A DNA stretch of 64,000 bases, from NCBI GenBank assembly GCA_015680685.1, contig MNCI01017655.1, positions 913,779-977,778 of the forward strand, read 5' to 3'. Below, one piece after another: positions 21,794-33,665 of this stretch. This DNA is from Gnetum montanum. Its lineage: Eukaryota; Streptophyta; Gnetopsida; Gnetales; Gnetaceae. How positions within the stretch are numbered: the first letter of the stretch is position 1; each line of letters opens with the position of its first letter. Below the pieces are notes generated by a model. That model saw nothing but the letters and a program-made list of their open reading frames with translations. It made no database searches and was not told the origin of the DNA. Both the position numbers and the translations under genes were made by a program.

Positions 21794-23454
21794 TGTTCAA
21801 AACTTAAAAAAATGGGTGAGATAAATCAATAAATATCCAAAAATAATATTAAGACATATAAATTCCTATGGCAGCCAAGGACTAGGATAAAAGCATTGAG
21901 GTTCAAGGTGGCTCAAAATGTAGGAGCAAATGAAATAATGTAAAAGCAAATACTTCTCTCCAAAAGTGCATAACACAAAGATAATCAAAAGGAACATCAT
22001 CAGTCTATATCTTGAACCATTTGCAACTATCCATACATTGCTTATACAATAGTTGCATCATACACAAAAATCACATATGTGCAAGTCCACAAAAATCACA
22101 CATGTGAATATTAGAACATCCATCACATCAAAACAAAATATCCATTTGATCATCCAAAAATTCTTTCCCTTTTTGAACATTAACAAAAAGGAGAGAGAGA
22201 GAAAATGAGCATCCAAGGATCCTAATCACTAACCTTGATTGCATCATCAAACTTAGAGTCTTCTATTGCTTAGGATAGATGATAAGTCTCCTCCTCATTG
22301 ATGTCACTGCTAGTGGTAGGATAGCTTGATGGCTACTCATCCTCATCTAAGGACTAAATCTACTGGATAGGGGCCCTTTGAGGATGAAGCTTCACTTGAA
22401 ACTAAGATGAAGCTGGTGGATTTAGATAAACTAGTACCCATTGAGATACAGTCCCAAAGATACTCTCTATAGCTTGCTACTCAAATAATCTAGGAGCATC
22501 AGCTAATGGTGGAACACGATGCTTAGGCTATGCAGGATCATGATGCTTAGGCTATAAGGTAGCATGAGGCACCTCCTAGACATGTACCAATAGTGCATTT
22601 AGCTCAAAGTTAGATTCCATCCCAAATCATATCCAAAAAAGGGACTAGCTATCGTAGAATGATGTGGTGGTATAGGAATGTCCTCCTCAATGTCAAAAAT
22701 AAGAGAAGTGATGACCTCCTTGAACTATTGCCCATCTGGAGGTGGAGGTACACTAGAAGCATCCATTCTCTTATGAAGATAAAACTAATTCCTCCCAACC
22801 ATCCTAATTGCATGAGCAAATGACTAAAGAAGCTTCTTCAAGGATTGTCAAAACTATGCTCCAGTAGATTTCGACCTACTTAACTAAGGAGAGGCTCTAG
22901 ATGATGATGCTTCATTCTTCTTCTTCATTGGTGTTAGAGGTGGCCTGGTTCTTGGTCCTACTTCTTTTATATATGAGTGGCTCCTCTTCCTAGAATTCTC
23001 ACTGAGACTCCTATTGCCTTTGAACAAAGGCATCTCTAGAATAGGTACAACCCTCTAATGAATCAACCAACTTATGAGATAGAGATGCCCAATAATTCTC
23101 TCATTAGCATACAAGCTCAGAATGTCCTGGCAAAGAGTATGCCCCAAATCCAAAGATTGTCCTATGAGAAGGAAATAAATCATAAAAGCTTTGGGTGGTA
23201 ATAGATAGTTGTAGTTTCCCACTTTCAGCATGATATTATACAAGACAATAAGAGAGATTGAAAGCATCAGGAGCCATTCGATTTCTATCAATTCTACCTC
23301 TACCAAAAGATATAGACTCACCAAACAAGGCATCACAAAACTCATCATGTGATGGGAGTTATACCATTAGTGTAAATATCATTCATGTAATCAATGATAA
23401 TCCAAAACACATTAGCACTAAAAATTCCAAGAAGTGAATTCACAATTTGGGAAG
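21794..23454 (-). pseudogene. Accessory ORF remnant of element F (plant-transposon-like domain)
   Basis: The best-preserved part, 23348-23055 on the minus strand, is open for 97 codons and reads LYNIMLKVGNYNYLLPPKAF, then IYFLLIGQSLDLGHTLCQDI and YANERIIGHLYLISWLIH. Hydrophobic patches with a GNY and a L..D...LYA..R..GHLY.ISWL pattern are reminiscent of the putative plant-transposon protein domain found in accessory ORFs of LTR elements. Toward the LTR it continues, with many stops, through SSVPPPPDGQ and VITSLIFDIEEDIPIPPHH, a charged tail. It ends at 23454, where element A is inserted. It lies just before the PPT, the env-like position. No polymerase domain of F remains in the window. Confidence 0.4.
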
Positions 23455-24409
23455 TGATGAGTGGCAAGGTACCCCTACACTCAACCATATGAATATGAGC
23501 ATAGCACGTGCGATCCGGTTGAAGTCCGCAGACTAAGTGCCTACACGTCTCATGGAACACTTAAGGTTAACCATTCATTGTTTTCCTAGAGTTACTTGTA
23601 GTTGTCATGGTGTATGGTTAAGTAAGTTTGAGGTATATGATTTTTATATCTTTTTATGTTTTTCTCCTATGCTAACAAGATGAAGGGTTGAGAAACTAAT
23701 TACTAACTCTAACTAATAACTAAGTCTAAATTACCTAGCATCAGCATTCATTCCCACTTACTGTACACACCCTGAACTAATGCAACCGTGGCTACCAAAC
23801 GCTAATCGTTACTGGGATCGCCATGCATAACGCATGTGCTCGAAGTGGTCATGTTGAGGCACTTAACTAGGAGGAAAGGATTGAGAGAATCTAATCTAGC
23901 CTAATTGTGATGAGTAGCCGATTTCTTGACTAATTGTACACATTTTTGTGCATGACTACCACTGGGATTACCAAGCACAGATCCTAGATACGCCATAGGG
24001 TTACCAAGTAGTCACATTGAGATGCTTGTAATCAAGTCATACTCATTCCATATTCTAGGAGTTTAAGGGTGAGAGAGAAAGCAACAAATAACATTAAATA
24101 AAATCCTATTCCATGCACTGCAAGGTTTATCCAAGAATTTCATCGTTATTATCGTACACAACTTGTGTTCAGGTTCAATGTTGCTCGAATAAAGATCCGT
24201 TCACTTTAGGACTCCTACTGCAGCACATGGAAAATATTCTATCTCTGGAGTGATCAATCTACCAGAATTTTCCTACTTCTAGCCTAGGATGAGGAATAAG
24301 AGGAGTGCCACCTCTTATTTATAGATATGACGATGCACCGTGATATTGCATATGCGATATAGAAGGGGATGACGCGATATCGTGGCCCATGCGATATCAC
24401 ATCTCATCA
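23455..24409 (-). repeat. 3' LTR of element A
   Basis: Plus-strand ends are TGATGAGTGGCAAGG and CATCTCATCA. In element sense it starts TGATGAGATGTGATATCG, has TATAAATA 86 bp from the LTR start (24316-24323), and ends GGGGTACCTTGCCACTCATCA-like. It shares its whole body with the LTR of E, including GGTAGATTGATCAC, AGAATATTTTCCATGTG and CTTTATTCGAGCA. Length is 955 bp. Confidence 0.9.
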
Positions 24410-24421
24410 TACCCCCATGAC
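24410..24421 (-). promoter_or_regulatory. Polypurine tract of element A
   Basis: The minus strand reads GTCATGGGGGTA directly before TGATGAG. The identical tract precedes the LTRs of B and D. Confidence 0.85.
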
Positions 24422-25987
24422 TAAATGAAAACTCATCCTCAAGTTCCTTAAAAAATATTGGGAAGGTATAGGATTATTGAGGTGAATGGAACTAATAGGA
24501 TGACATGTGAACAAATCATCATTACAAGACTTGACAAAACTGGTGTTCGTGACAACAAAGGTGAACACCTTATTACAATGACATCAGGCCTTAGTTGGTA
24601 GCTAAGAAAGAGAGAGAGAGAAAGAAGTGTTGCTATTGCCAACACCAAGATTGCACCTTCTGGTGTCCATCAGTAAGCACGTCATCGATCTTGCTCCTTG
24701 CATAGCTACTTCCAGCGCTACTCCATTCCATGTGTTCCTTCCAGATCCAATCCGTTGTTGCATGATTTCGATCTGCACACACAACATAATCTTATATTAG
24801 CAAGGGTAAATGAATTTCAATGTAGTTCATACCTTGCTTCAGTGTAAGTTCATTGGCTAGGTTGTGGTATGGCTAATTCAGGTCTGGAGATATAATATTG
24901 ATGACTACCGAAGGTGTAGGGGTTAGGAAGAAAATTGAAAAAATTTGAAGGTAGGAGAAAATTGAAAAAATCGGGCCCTGCACCCCCATGACTAATCACG
25001 AACCTCCGGTAGCATTAGAATGGAGAAAGAAAAGGAATAAGAAAGATAGATAAAAATGGACAACAATAACACCAATGAAGTGGAGGTCAAGATGGAAATG
25101 AACAAAATAAAATCAACTACAAAAATGTTAGGGAAAAGAAGTTAACGGATGCTCGAAAGAGGAATGTTAGTGGGTCCTCCCCAAAGCAGTCTCATGCCCT
25201 TAGTGCCCTGACAGACCCACATTCAAAGAGTTCGTAGGCTCTGGGAATGTCATTTGGAACAAGAGTTAAAGTCTTAACTGCAAGAATTTACCAAAAAGAA
25301 AACAATGCCTCTACTAAAATATACACTAATGATGAAACTGGCAATGAGGTGGATAATGGAGAGAAGGGTGGAGAGAGATAATGGAATGGAATCCCAAGAA
25401 CAAGGTGGTGTACAACCCCTTATGTGTTGCATGGTTAAAGTGACTTGGCAAATCTCATTTCAACTCTAGCCTCAAACCAACCACATCCAGTGACTTCGCA
25501 TTAATACACTTGGCCAATCCATCCACTTGAAGTAACAAGAATGCCTTCTCCAAGAGCCACCACCATTCCAATGAAACATATGAGGAGAGAATGGGAAGCA
25601 AGAAGGGCCTTAGTTAGAGGGAACACTTTTATTTCAGGTTCCATAACCAATGCTTGTAGCCCAAGGAATTATTTTGTCTAAGGGGTGTGCTTTGAATTCT
25701 CACTTCTCTTTTCTTTTTTCTTATTCCCTTTTTTTTTTATGTTTTTATGCGTGAGAACCACACCATGCAAAGACTTGATTATTTTTATTTTCTCAGCTTC
25801 CAATAATTGGGTAACATCAGAACGACAAGAAAACTCAAGAAGAAAACATCCAAGCATCCAAGAGAATGGCCAACAAAAATGCATGAAGTTCCCTTGGAGT
25901 NGTGTAGGTTTTTCATCCAATAAGTGTTCAAAATGATGGTATGAAATATTTTTATATTGATTGCTAATGTTTGGTTTTTACCTTTAA

Positions 25988-26070
25988 NNNNNNNNNNNNN
26001 NNNNNNNNNNNNNNNNNNNNNNNNNNNNNNNNNNNNNNNNNNNNNNNNNNNNNNNNNNNNNNNNNNNNNN
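25988..26070. other. Assembly gap (83 N)
   Basis: All bases are N. The gap abuts an A-rich tandem repeat, which probably caused the gap. Translations across it are meaningless. Confidence 1.
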
Positions 26071-26165
26071 TTGTAAAACAAAAATGTGTAAGAATAAAAC
26101 TTGTAAAACAAAAACATGTAAAAGAAAAATGTGTAAAAAAACATGTAAAACAAAAATCGAAAAAG
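26071..26165. repeat. A-rich tandem repeat TGTAAAACAAAAA
   Basis: Six or so imperfect copies of TGTAAAACAAAAA / TGTAAAAGAAAAA follow the gap. The D copy has only two comparable units near 58310, so the array expanded in A. Confidence 0.8.
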
Positions 26166-26239
26166 AACTGAGTGCCCCAAATGGTTAGCATAGGTGGCCA
26201 TATCCCCCATGACTGAATTACAAGGAAGAGATCCAAAAT

Positions 26240-27378
26240 AGAGAGCGAGGTTCCCTACTAGTGGAGGTGTAACTTGTACTGGCTATTGTGGGTTCACGGA
26301 AAGGTTTTTTTTTGTTTTACATTAACCAATAATCTTTTATCCAGGTTGTCAGGCTTGTATATCATCATGGCTCCAGAGGGGAAGGTTGTATGAATAATAT
26401 AGGATCCTTCCCACAATTTCTAGAATTGTGTACATTGAGGTACGTGCATGGTATTCCAGTAAAGGACCTTGTCTCCTGGTTGGTACCTAAACCTTCAGAT
26501 CCTTAGGTCATGATGTTGTTTACTGTGTGCCTTGTCCAACTCATTTAATGATAGTGAAACTAATCTATTCTCGTCTATCACGTTCAGAGTTGCCAACTGT
26601 TGTTTTTGTGCTAGGTCGAGGTCTAGGTGAAGGTCACAAGCCATGGATAGTGTACGAAGCTCATTCTATATGGGAAGCTTGGGTAGTTTCCCGTACACTA
26701 ACTCATAGGGAGAATGTCCTGTAGGAAGCTTCCAAGTGGAGCGGTATGCCCAGAGAGCATCGTTCAATTTTATGCTCCAATCTCGCCTAAATTTGCTAAC
26801 CGTTCTTGTTAATATTCTGGTAATCTCCCAGTTAGTAACCTCAGCTTGGCCATTAGCTTGGGGGTGGTAAGGTGTGGTCAATTTATGCTCAACCCCTAAG
26901 CGTTGCATCAATTTGTGAAAGGTTTCACCCGTAAAATGTGTTCCATTATCAGAGATGACTGCACGTGGCACACCAAACTTGTTTACAATTTGTTGTTGTA
27001 CAATCGTGCAGCCATAGATGATGTGTAGTCTGTTACTGTGGTTGCTTCAACCCATTTGGTTAAGTAATCAACAACAACGATGATATATGCTTTTCCTTTG
27101 GACATCAGTGTAATAGGCCCCATAAAATCTATTTCCCAGATATCGAAGGATTCCAAAGGTTGAATACATTGTTGTAGACCCTTCATTCTAGTAATCATTC
27201 CACCATCATGTTGGCAACGTTCACAGGATTGGGAAAAATGATTGGCATCCCAAAATAGTGTTGGCCAATAATATCCTGCAAGCAAGACCTTGGTAGCCAT
27301 TCGTCTCCTGGCATAGTGGCCCCCACAAGGGCCCTCATGAGCATCCTGGAGAACTTTTATTTGATCCTCATCAAGCAC
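26240..27378 (-). pseudogene. Ty3 integrase, element A
   Basis: Minus-strand frames at 27378-26983 and 26971-26666 are one integrase split by a frameshift. The zinc-binding H-H-C-C module is seen in HEGPCGGHY followed by QSCERCQHDGG. The catalytic core shows WEIDFMGPIT (first Asp), the strand AYIIVVVDYLTKWVEA, ISDNGTHF (second Asp) and HPQANGQAEVTN (catalytic Glu). YHPQANGQAE is diagnostic of Ty3 integrases. The core ends with WAYRSTWKLPTGHSPYELVYG. A degenerate C-terminal part with GPYVIH-like residues reaches about 26240. Integrase joins element cDNA to host DNA. This copy cannot work because of the frameshift and the stops in its C-terminal part. Confidence 0.9.
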
Positions 27379-27486
27379 GCACCATCAAACCAAGCCATCA
27401 GGATAGACTTTATAGAGTTGTCCCTTGATTTCCATGAAGTACTTGGTTTTGTGAAGAAACTATTGTTTCTTCCTAAAGTCCAACCC

Positions 27487-27985
27487 CTATGGTGTTTGTT
27501 GGGAAATGAGATAAGTAAGAATGATACTATACCAATTTATTTCCATGGGTTGATCATTTACTACACTGGCAAAGAGGGTTTCATCAGGAAAATGGTTAGA
27601 TACAGCATATTCATCCTCTTTGTTGTCCCACTGCAACCGAGATAGGTGATTGGTGACTACATTCTTGGTGCCTTTGCGGTCTACTATTGTTAAATCGAAG
27701 TCCTGAAGAATTACCAACCAATGTATGATATGTGGGCTAACTGTTGGCTTGTTCATAAGGAACCTAATTGCACTATGATCCGTATGGATGTATACTTTGT
27801 AGCCTAATACATAGTGCCTAAATTTCTCCAGTGCAAACACTACAACCACTAATTCCTTTTTCGTAGTCGTGTAGTTGAGTTATGCACCAGTGATACTCTT
27901 ACTGGCACAATGGATGTAATAAGGTCATTTTTGTTCATCTAATTGTATCAATATGGCTCCTAAGGCATAATAGATGCATCGGTCA
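27487..27985 (-). pseudogene. RNase H domain, element A
   Basis: The open part, 27849-27487, reads VVVFALEKFRHYVLGYKVYI, then HTDHSAIRFLMNKP and a tail with FDLTIVDRKGTKNVVTNHLSRL. These are the Ty3 RNase H signatures (E..AVV.A..KFR.YL.G....TDH..L......, then IxYxKGxxNxVADxLSR). The upstream part up to about 27985 is readable across stops as TDASI and LNYTTTKKEL, including the first catalytic Asp. In NVVTNHLSR the usual VADxLSR Asp is replaced by Asn. The domain would degrade the RNA strand of the RNA-DNA hybrid. Confidence 0.85.
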
Positions 27986-28004
27986 TGATATGGAACAACC
28001 TGGA

Positions 28005-28479
28005 CTAGTTAGGGGCTTGTAGGATGGGAGTTTCCACAAGCCTTTGTTTGAGAGTTTGGAATGCTCGTTCACATTCCCTAGTCCATTCGAATGGTACATA
28101 TTTTCTCATTAATTCCACCAATGGTTTGGAAACTTTGGATAAGTTCTTGATAAATCTCCTATAGTAGCCATTGTGTCCAAGGAATGACCTAATGTCTTTG
28201 ATAGTTTCTGGATGTCGGGTAATTCCTTGGATGACTTTAATTTTTTTCGGATCCACCTCAATTCCTAATTGTGAAATTTTATGCCCCAGTACGAAGCCCT
28301 CTTGAACAATCAAATGGCTCTTCTACCAGTTGAGCTTTAGGTTGGTTTCAAGAAATCGTTTCAATACTTGCTCTAACTGGTTGAGGGCTTGATCAAAGCT
28401 CGTCCCATAAGTGGAGAAGTCATCCATGAAGACTTCTACTCTATTACCTATTTGCTATTGAAATATGCTTAGAACTAAT
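28005..28479 (-). pseudogene. Reverse transcriptase C-terminal part, element A
   Basis: 28313-28005 is open and reads GFVLGHKISQLGIEVDPKKI, then RSFLGHNGYYRRFIKNLSKV and a L..KYVPFEWT..C..AFQ.LK segment, the thumb/connection region of Ty3 RT. Upstream, across one stop, VEVFMDDFSTYGTSFDQAL contains the catalytic FMDDF box (28424-28438). Everything further upstream (fingers, palm start) is missing because the element is cut at about 28479. Confidence 0.9.
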
Positions 28480-28711
28480 ATCTATTATTGTCCATAGGAG
28501 TAGCATAGTAGTAGGGATCACATCATACACCTTACTCTAGACTAAACCATACATGACAAAGGAAATACTAGTCCAAGTGAGAAGATAAAGAACTGCAATC
28601 AACATATAACTATTAGGGTGTTATAATTAGTCCATCCACAGAGTTCGACCAGATCACACGTACACACTTGTATTCATATGGTTGAGCATAGGGGTACCTT
28701 GCCACTCATCA
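28480..28711 (+). repeat. 5' LTR fragment of element B
   Basis: Aligns with 36783-37014 of the 3' LTR through GAGTAGCATAGTAGTAGGGA, TGAGAAGA and AGGGGTACCTTGCCACTCATCA-type sequence. It ends CACTCATCA at 28711. Confidence 0.85.
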
Positions 28712-28712
28712 T

Positions 28713-28729
28713 TGGTACTGTTGCCAGGG
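28713..28729 (+). promoter_or_regulatory. Primer-binding site of B, tRNA-Asp type, mutated
   Basis: TGGTACTGTTGCCAGGG corresponds to TGGCGCCGTTGCCGGGG, the complement of the plant tRNA-Asp 3' end. The four differences are C-to-T or G-to-A changes. Confidence 0.75.
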
Positions 28730-28845
28730 ATGGTGCTAGTTATCTAGATTAGTTATATCTTATAAGATCATTGTAATAAGGTATTAAAATAATACCTTTT
28801 AGAAAAATAAATTAAATTCAATCAAGTCACACATAATTCACGACA

Positions 28846-31768
28846 ATGTCTCTCTCATAAGATAGTGATAATACAACATCTAGCGAGGCAATTCATTGGA
28901 GAACCAATGAAATTTATGATGAAGAAGAAGTTTGGAGTACTCAATATTATGTAGGAGTTACATATGTTCATGGACATGCCAATGATACTCAAGGACTTTT
29001 TTCATCCAACTTAGACACCTCTAGTAAAGATGGGACATCTCCTGGAACGAGGGGGCCCATAAGGCCTAGGACCTTCTCAGTGGGTAAAAAGAGTATATTA
29101 GGGGATGATTGGGAGACTTACTAAAGTCATGATAAGTCTTCTAGTTCTCTCTCTTCCTCTACTCTTTCAATGCCATGTTGTGTCACAAATGATCATTCCT
29201 TAAGGGGTTGGCATAGAAATAAAAATAGAACCCACGGGAAAAATCAGGAACACCTATATGAACATAGACAACATTGTCCCAACTCACAAACTCACAACCT
29301 ATTTAGCAAAAATTAACCCTTGCTAGCCACTAAGTGCCTAATACATCTAACAAAGGCCATTCAGATATCCTGTAGGCATTACAAACAAAGCCATCTACCT
29401 AGGCTTGCTTTAAACAACTTTCCTAAGTTCTCATGAGATTATGATTTAGATCCACAACATCATTTACAAGCCTTCTATGATGCCTATGTACGTAACAACA
29501 TTGAGAATGAGTGGCAAATGCTTAAGCTCTTCCCTATGACACTCATGGGCCAAGCAAAAGTGTCATACAAGTCTGTAAAGATGAATTAAATTCATCATTG
29601 GTCTACAATGGTAAACCTCTTCAACGAAAGATATCAAAATTATGCAAGAGTGTTAGCCTTGAGGAGATAGATCTAGGAGTGAAAACAAGGGCAACATGAA
29701 CCCTTGGACATGGCCTTAGAAAGATATTAATCTTTGTTAAACAAATGTCTAAGCCATGGGTTCTCTAAGGAAAGGCTAATGTGTCACATCATGGATGGAC
29801 TCCATAATGAAACAAGGAAGACCATAGGGATGTATGCCTTAGGTCAACTATATGAACAAGAAGCCCATCAATTCTAAGAGCTTCTTAAATAGGTACCAAA
29901 AGAAGAAGGAGAAATAGCAAAATAGGATAATGTTAAAAAGTCTTAACAGGACCAAACTCTTAAAATAATAGAGGTCCATAGTCATGAAAAGGAGAAATCA
30001 ACTCACCTCGAGGAGGTAAAATAGTTCCCATCTTTGCCAATATTAAAATCACAAGATACTAGATGAAATCAAGGTGAAGATCAACAACATGATGGAGTGG
30101 GTACATGAAAAATGTGGAGAATATGCAAAAATTATTAGAGGGAGACCCATGTAAGATAACTTTGACAACCAAAAAAAACAGAGGATACCAAACCTAGAAA
30201 CAAGACAAAACACCATTTGACAATTGGAAAGAAGGGTTGACAAAAATGAGGATAGGGGCTCAACCACATATCATAAGTATCAATGCAATGTTTGCCTATA
30301 TGATCACCTAAAAGGCTAATGCCCAATCTTGTGACATCTACATGAGCATTGGAAAAGAATGTTATATCCAAATTTTGTACAGAAGTACATGGTTGGGCAC
30401 ATCCCTGTTCCACAACTTTGTGGGAAATTTCAAAACTCATCATACTATCCATGGGAAAATTCTTACTAGCCTCAATACTATGCTCAACCATAGTTGCAAA
30501 ACCCCTTGTCGTGGGGGAGGCCATTGCCAAACTAGTCGCACCCTTTGTATCACTCAAAACCAAGTGCTTATTATGTTCAACACCCTATTTCTTTGACTGG
30601 ATCAACATCCTCTACTTCACCCCATCGTTATCACTCTCTTGAGAATCATCAACCCATGTCCTCTCCTATGAGATCACCACCTTATGTTCCTTACACTCCT
30701 CCTTACTCTTAATATTCTCCTCCTTCACCTCCTTTTGCAATGCCACCAATTGTACTAGAAGTCTGACATCCCATCCTCGAATGTCATGGAAACCATCAAA
30801 TATACGATATATTAGACATTATGCATATGAAGAAAACATACCAAATGCAAAATATAAGTAATATTCAACATTATGTATAAAATAAATAATAGGAAAAATG
30901 TAGAAAAGAAAATAAAAGAATGCTTTATTGATATGGAAGAATGCATCTGAATCATTCTCTGAGAGTGTTTCTTGGGGTTTTCTTCCTTTAGCATCTATCC
31001 CTTAGAGGCAATCTAGCACTTCCACCATGGTTAGGCCTATAACCTAACCAAAAGGGTGTGCCACTCCCCTTCCTGTCCCACTTCAGCCAGCTTCCTATGA
31101 CTTGCCTATACTGGCTCTGCCACCCCATGACTTGCCTGTACTAGCTCCGCCATTCCCATGCTGGCATGACCTCTAACCCCAAGTATAAATGCCTTAGGTC
31201 AAACCCCCAAAGGTTCCTCAAGAGACATGTACGTTATTTTAACATGCCTTGTTGGGTTTGAATCACAGATACATTTTAGGTTTTGTTAAGATAACAATAA
31301 CACTTGTTATGAAGAGATGTCATCTTCATTAGGTAACTGCATCATTTGGGAATGGGGATGTGATAGGAAGGTTTTGCACCACAACACCAACCAATGAACA
31401 TTAATTGGATTGCTACTATCAATAATAGTGGCAATTCTCCACAACATCAGAAAAATCCTTTCTTTAGGCATGGCCATAGAAAGAGACAACATAGTTTTGA
31501 AACCACTTCATCCTCCAACTTAGCACAATCCCAACACCATGATGCACCTTCCTCTTTCAACTCAACACCTCCTATTACCTTATTTATGCCATCAATTAAT
31601 ACTCCAACAACCATGTGGCCCAATGAATATAACAACATGAGGAGACACACCCATCCTTACATATCATCTTATGGTCACAGGTGCCATAGTGGATCAGCCT
31701 ATTATCACATGACCACATCTTATAATCTACCCTACTATGTCTACTTTAATCAAGTGTGTGAACCCTAA
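28846..31768 (+). pseudogene. gag of element B, interrupted by a solo LTR
   Basis: A first ATG at 28846 gives MSLS, a stop, then an acidic N-terminal part. Around 29430-29880 the retrotransposon gag domain is clear. It contains DPQHHLQAFYDAYVRNNIEN, EWQMLKLFPMTLMGQAK, YQNYARVLALRR, PLDMALERY and GFSKERLMCHIMDGLHNETR. It parallels E at 63290-63720 (HDAYGLQNIDNEWQKLKLFP). Many stops are TAG or TAA at Gln positions. After about 30240 a GGSTTYHKYQCNVC-like Cys segment and a Pro/Ser/His/Tyr-rich tail follow. The solo LTR at 30762-31365 splits the tail, and the frame at 31394-31768 continues it. Gag forms the virus-like particle that packages element RNA. Confidence 0.75.
30762..31365. mobile_element. 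Solo LTR of the 9.3-kb nested-element family
   Basis: TCTGACATCCC ... GGGGATGTGATA matches the LTRs at 9278-9847 and 13894-14471 end to end. It is flanked by AGAAG (30757-30761) and GGAAG (31366-31370), a 4/5 target duplication within the gag tail of B. Full-length insertion followed by LTR-LTR recombination is the usual origin. By alignment it has the same plus-strand reading as the other copies, so the element was probably in minus sense. Confidence 0.85.
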
Positions 31769-33665
31769 TTTAGGTGTGTTCCTACCACTACACCAAAAGA
31801 CACCAAGTGGTTTGGATATGATTGGACCTCAATATTTCCAACATGCATGGATCCTAACTTTCCATTTATTAATTCTCACAATGATAAAAGGTTTAGTTAT
31901 GGGGGATACCCCCCATTCTAATAAGAAAAATTAGTAAATGTTTTTCCTTTTCTATGGTTTTACAATTTTTTGTTTCTCAATTTTTTGTTTTCTAAGTTCT
32001 CGTTTTCCAATTTGTCATTTTATCTTTTTATGGGTAATCTCATTTGTGAATAAAATACTCATGTAACTAGTCTATTGAAGAATTTTTCTATGTTATCAAG
32101 TCACAAGTGACTAATTATTTGGACAATGAGCCCATGACATCCACCCACCCATTTTATTAACAAGAGGTTCTTACTCTGGGTATGATGATATTCTTATTAT
32201 CATCAAAACATAAAATAACTTTCTACTCATTATGCCTAGAATGAAGATTGATGAACTAAGAGGGAATGGCAAGGGTGTGACATCAAGGGGANATCCACAC
32301 CTATGATCAATGACATTGCATTGTTTCTTCCCAATGATAGACAATCATAAAAGCATCATGAAAGCAAGGTGTATGATCATTTGGCATTTTTCACAAGGGA
32401 GGAGTGATTTGAATTTTTTTTCAACATGTTTTTCTTGTGCTTTTTCTTTTCTTCTTCACTTCTTTTTCTTTTCTTCTTAGCTTTCTTCTTCTTTTCTTTT
32501 TCTTCTTTTGGCCAATTTTGCACTAGGTCATTTCCAAAGATGATCTAAGGAAGCCACCAACCTTCAGGCATGGACACATGTCTTTCCTATGGGACCCCCC
32601 AGAACAACATTAAGTTCCTTAATTAAGTGCCTTTATTACAACACTTACTCCCATTGTTCATTAGATCTACAAGGATCTTAGTACAACCGAGCTGCATGAT
32701 AGCACATACATATGTCACCAAAGANGGTTGGAACCTACTTTGAGTAGAACCCACTTGCATGACTTTTGTAATTTGTACTTCATGCACATCACCACATCAT
32801 TTTATACCTTTCGAGTACTCCATTGCCAACTCTATTCTTTCCTTTGTCATCATTTTAATCAAAAATTCCTCAGAACCACGACATGTACTTTTTCCTCATC
32901 CTTTTCAAAGAAATTTATTGTATGACTCCACTTCATTACAGTTTTGGTGCCTCAATTTCCACTTGCCATTACCCCAGAGCTTTTGAATCTACCTCAAATC
33001 CTTCAATTTTGGCCCTAAAACTTGAACAATCATCAATTCTACTAAGTACCCTATCTTGATTGGGATGCAATATTGGGTACTCGGTATCGAGTTCGATTGA
33101 ATATAGGGTATGCACTATCACATATGCAATATCATGTCCATAAAAAGTATATATAGGGGATCCCTGTGCAGTACACATGTCATTTTCAATAGTTGATGGG
33201 GGGCGAGGGGAGTTGTTCAAATTTTCTTCCATGATTTTCAGAGCTTTGCAAATCTAAATTCAACTTTCAATATTTTTCTCTTCGACACTTTGATTTCTTT
33301 TCCGATTAAACCTAATTGAACCCAAAGTGTTCAACTTAGCTGTGGGGGAGGGGTACTATAGAACTTGCGTAATTTATTTTTGAAATTTGCTATCACCTGA
33401 AGGATATCATAGGGGTAAGTACTATCAAAAATTCATGCCAAACTAATTTTCTCCCTTCACCCAAGTCATCTAAGTTATTATATGAGTCACCTAAATAGAT
33501 CAGGTTTGACATTAAACTTTTAGAGTAACTTCCTTGAAAAAACTTCTAACTCTAGAATCACACTAAGAAAAGAATTAAATATTTATTAAAGGCAATGAGT
33601 AACATATAAGATAATCGAATTTCTTTAAATAACCTTACTAACAATTGGTCCTTATGTGATTACAG
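31769..33665 (+). other. Element B between gag and accessory ORF
   Basis: No pol motif is seen. A polypyrimidine tract rich in TTCTTTTTC occupies about 32404-32512. Ambiguous bases occur at 32292 and 32725. Around 33065-33160 words such as TATCGAG, GCAATAT and CATATGCAATATC recall the palindromic U3 words of these LTRs. The last bases, GTGATTACAG at 33656-33665, look like a 3' splice site directly before the accessory ORF ATG. Confidence 0.45.

Larger units (their letters stand above)
24422..26239 (-). other. 3' untranslated region of element A, with assembly gap
   Basis: This stretch aligns with 56461-58354 of element D (shared GGTGTAGGGGTTAGG, CCCCATGACTAA, GTAGGTCCTCCCCAAAGCAG-like, GAGAACCACACCATGCAAAG), but neither copy shows a conserved reading frame. 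It sits between the integrase stop and the PPT. Unlike B and C, no accessory ORF is recognisable here. A run of 83 unknown bases and one further ambiguous base at 25901 are present. Confidence 0.6.
23455..28479 (-). mobile_element. Ty3/gypsy element A, truncated
   Basis: Order on the minus strand, 3' to 5', is LTR 23455-24409, PPT, about 1.8 kb of untranslated sequence, integrase, RNase H, RT. The copy stops abruptly inside RT at about 28479, where a plus-strand LTR of element B begins, so protease, gag and the 5' LTR are lost. It inserted into the accessory ORF of element F; the left flank is GGAAG. Its closest relative in the window is D. Confidence 0.85.

Noticed and set aside
25785-26236. 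Long open frames across the N run
   Set aside because: They translate unknown bases and A-rich simple repeat, so there is no evidence of a gene.
31394-31768. Stand-alone 124-codon protein gene
   Set aside because: Low-complexity Asn/His/Ser/Pro frame that continues the gag tail of element B after the solo LTR.
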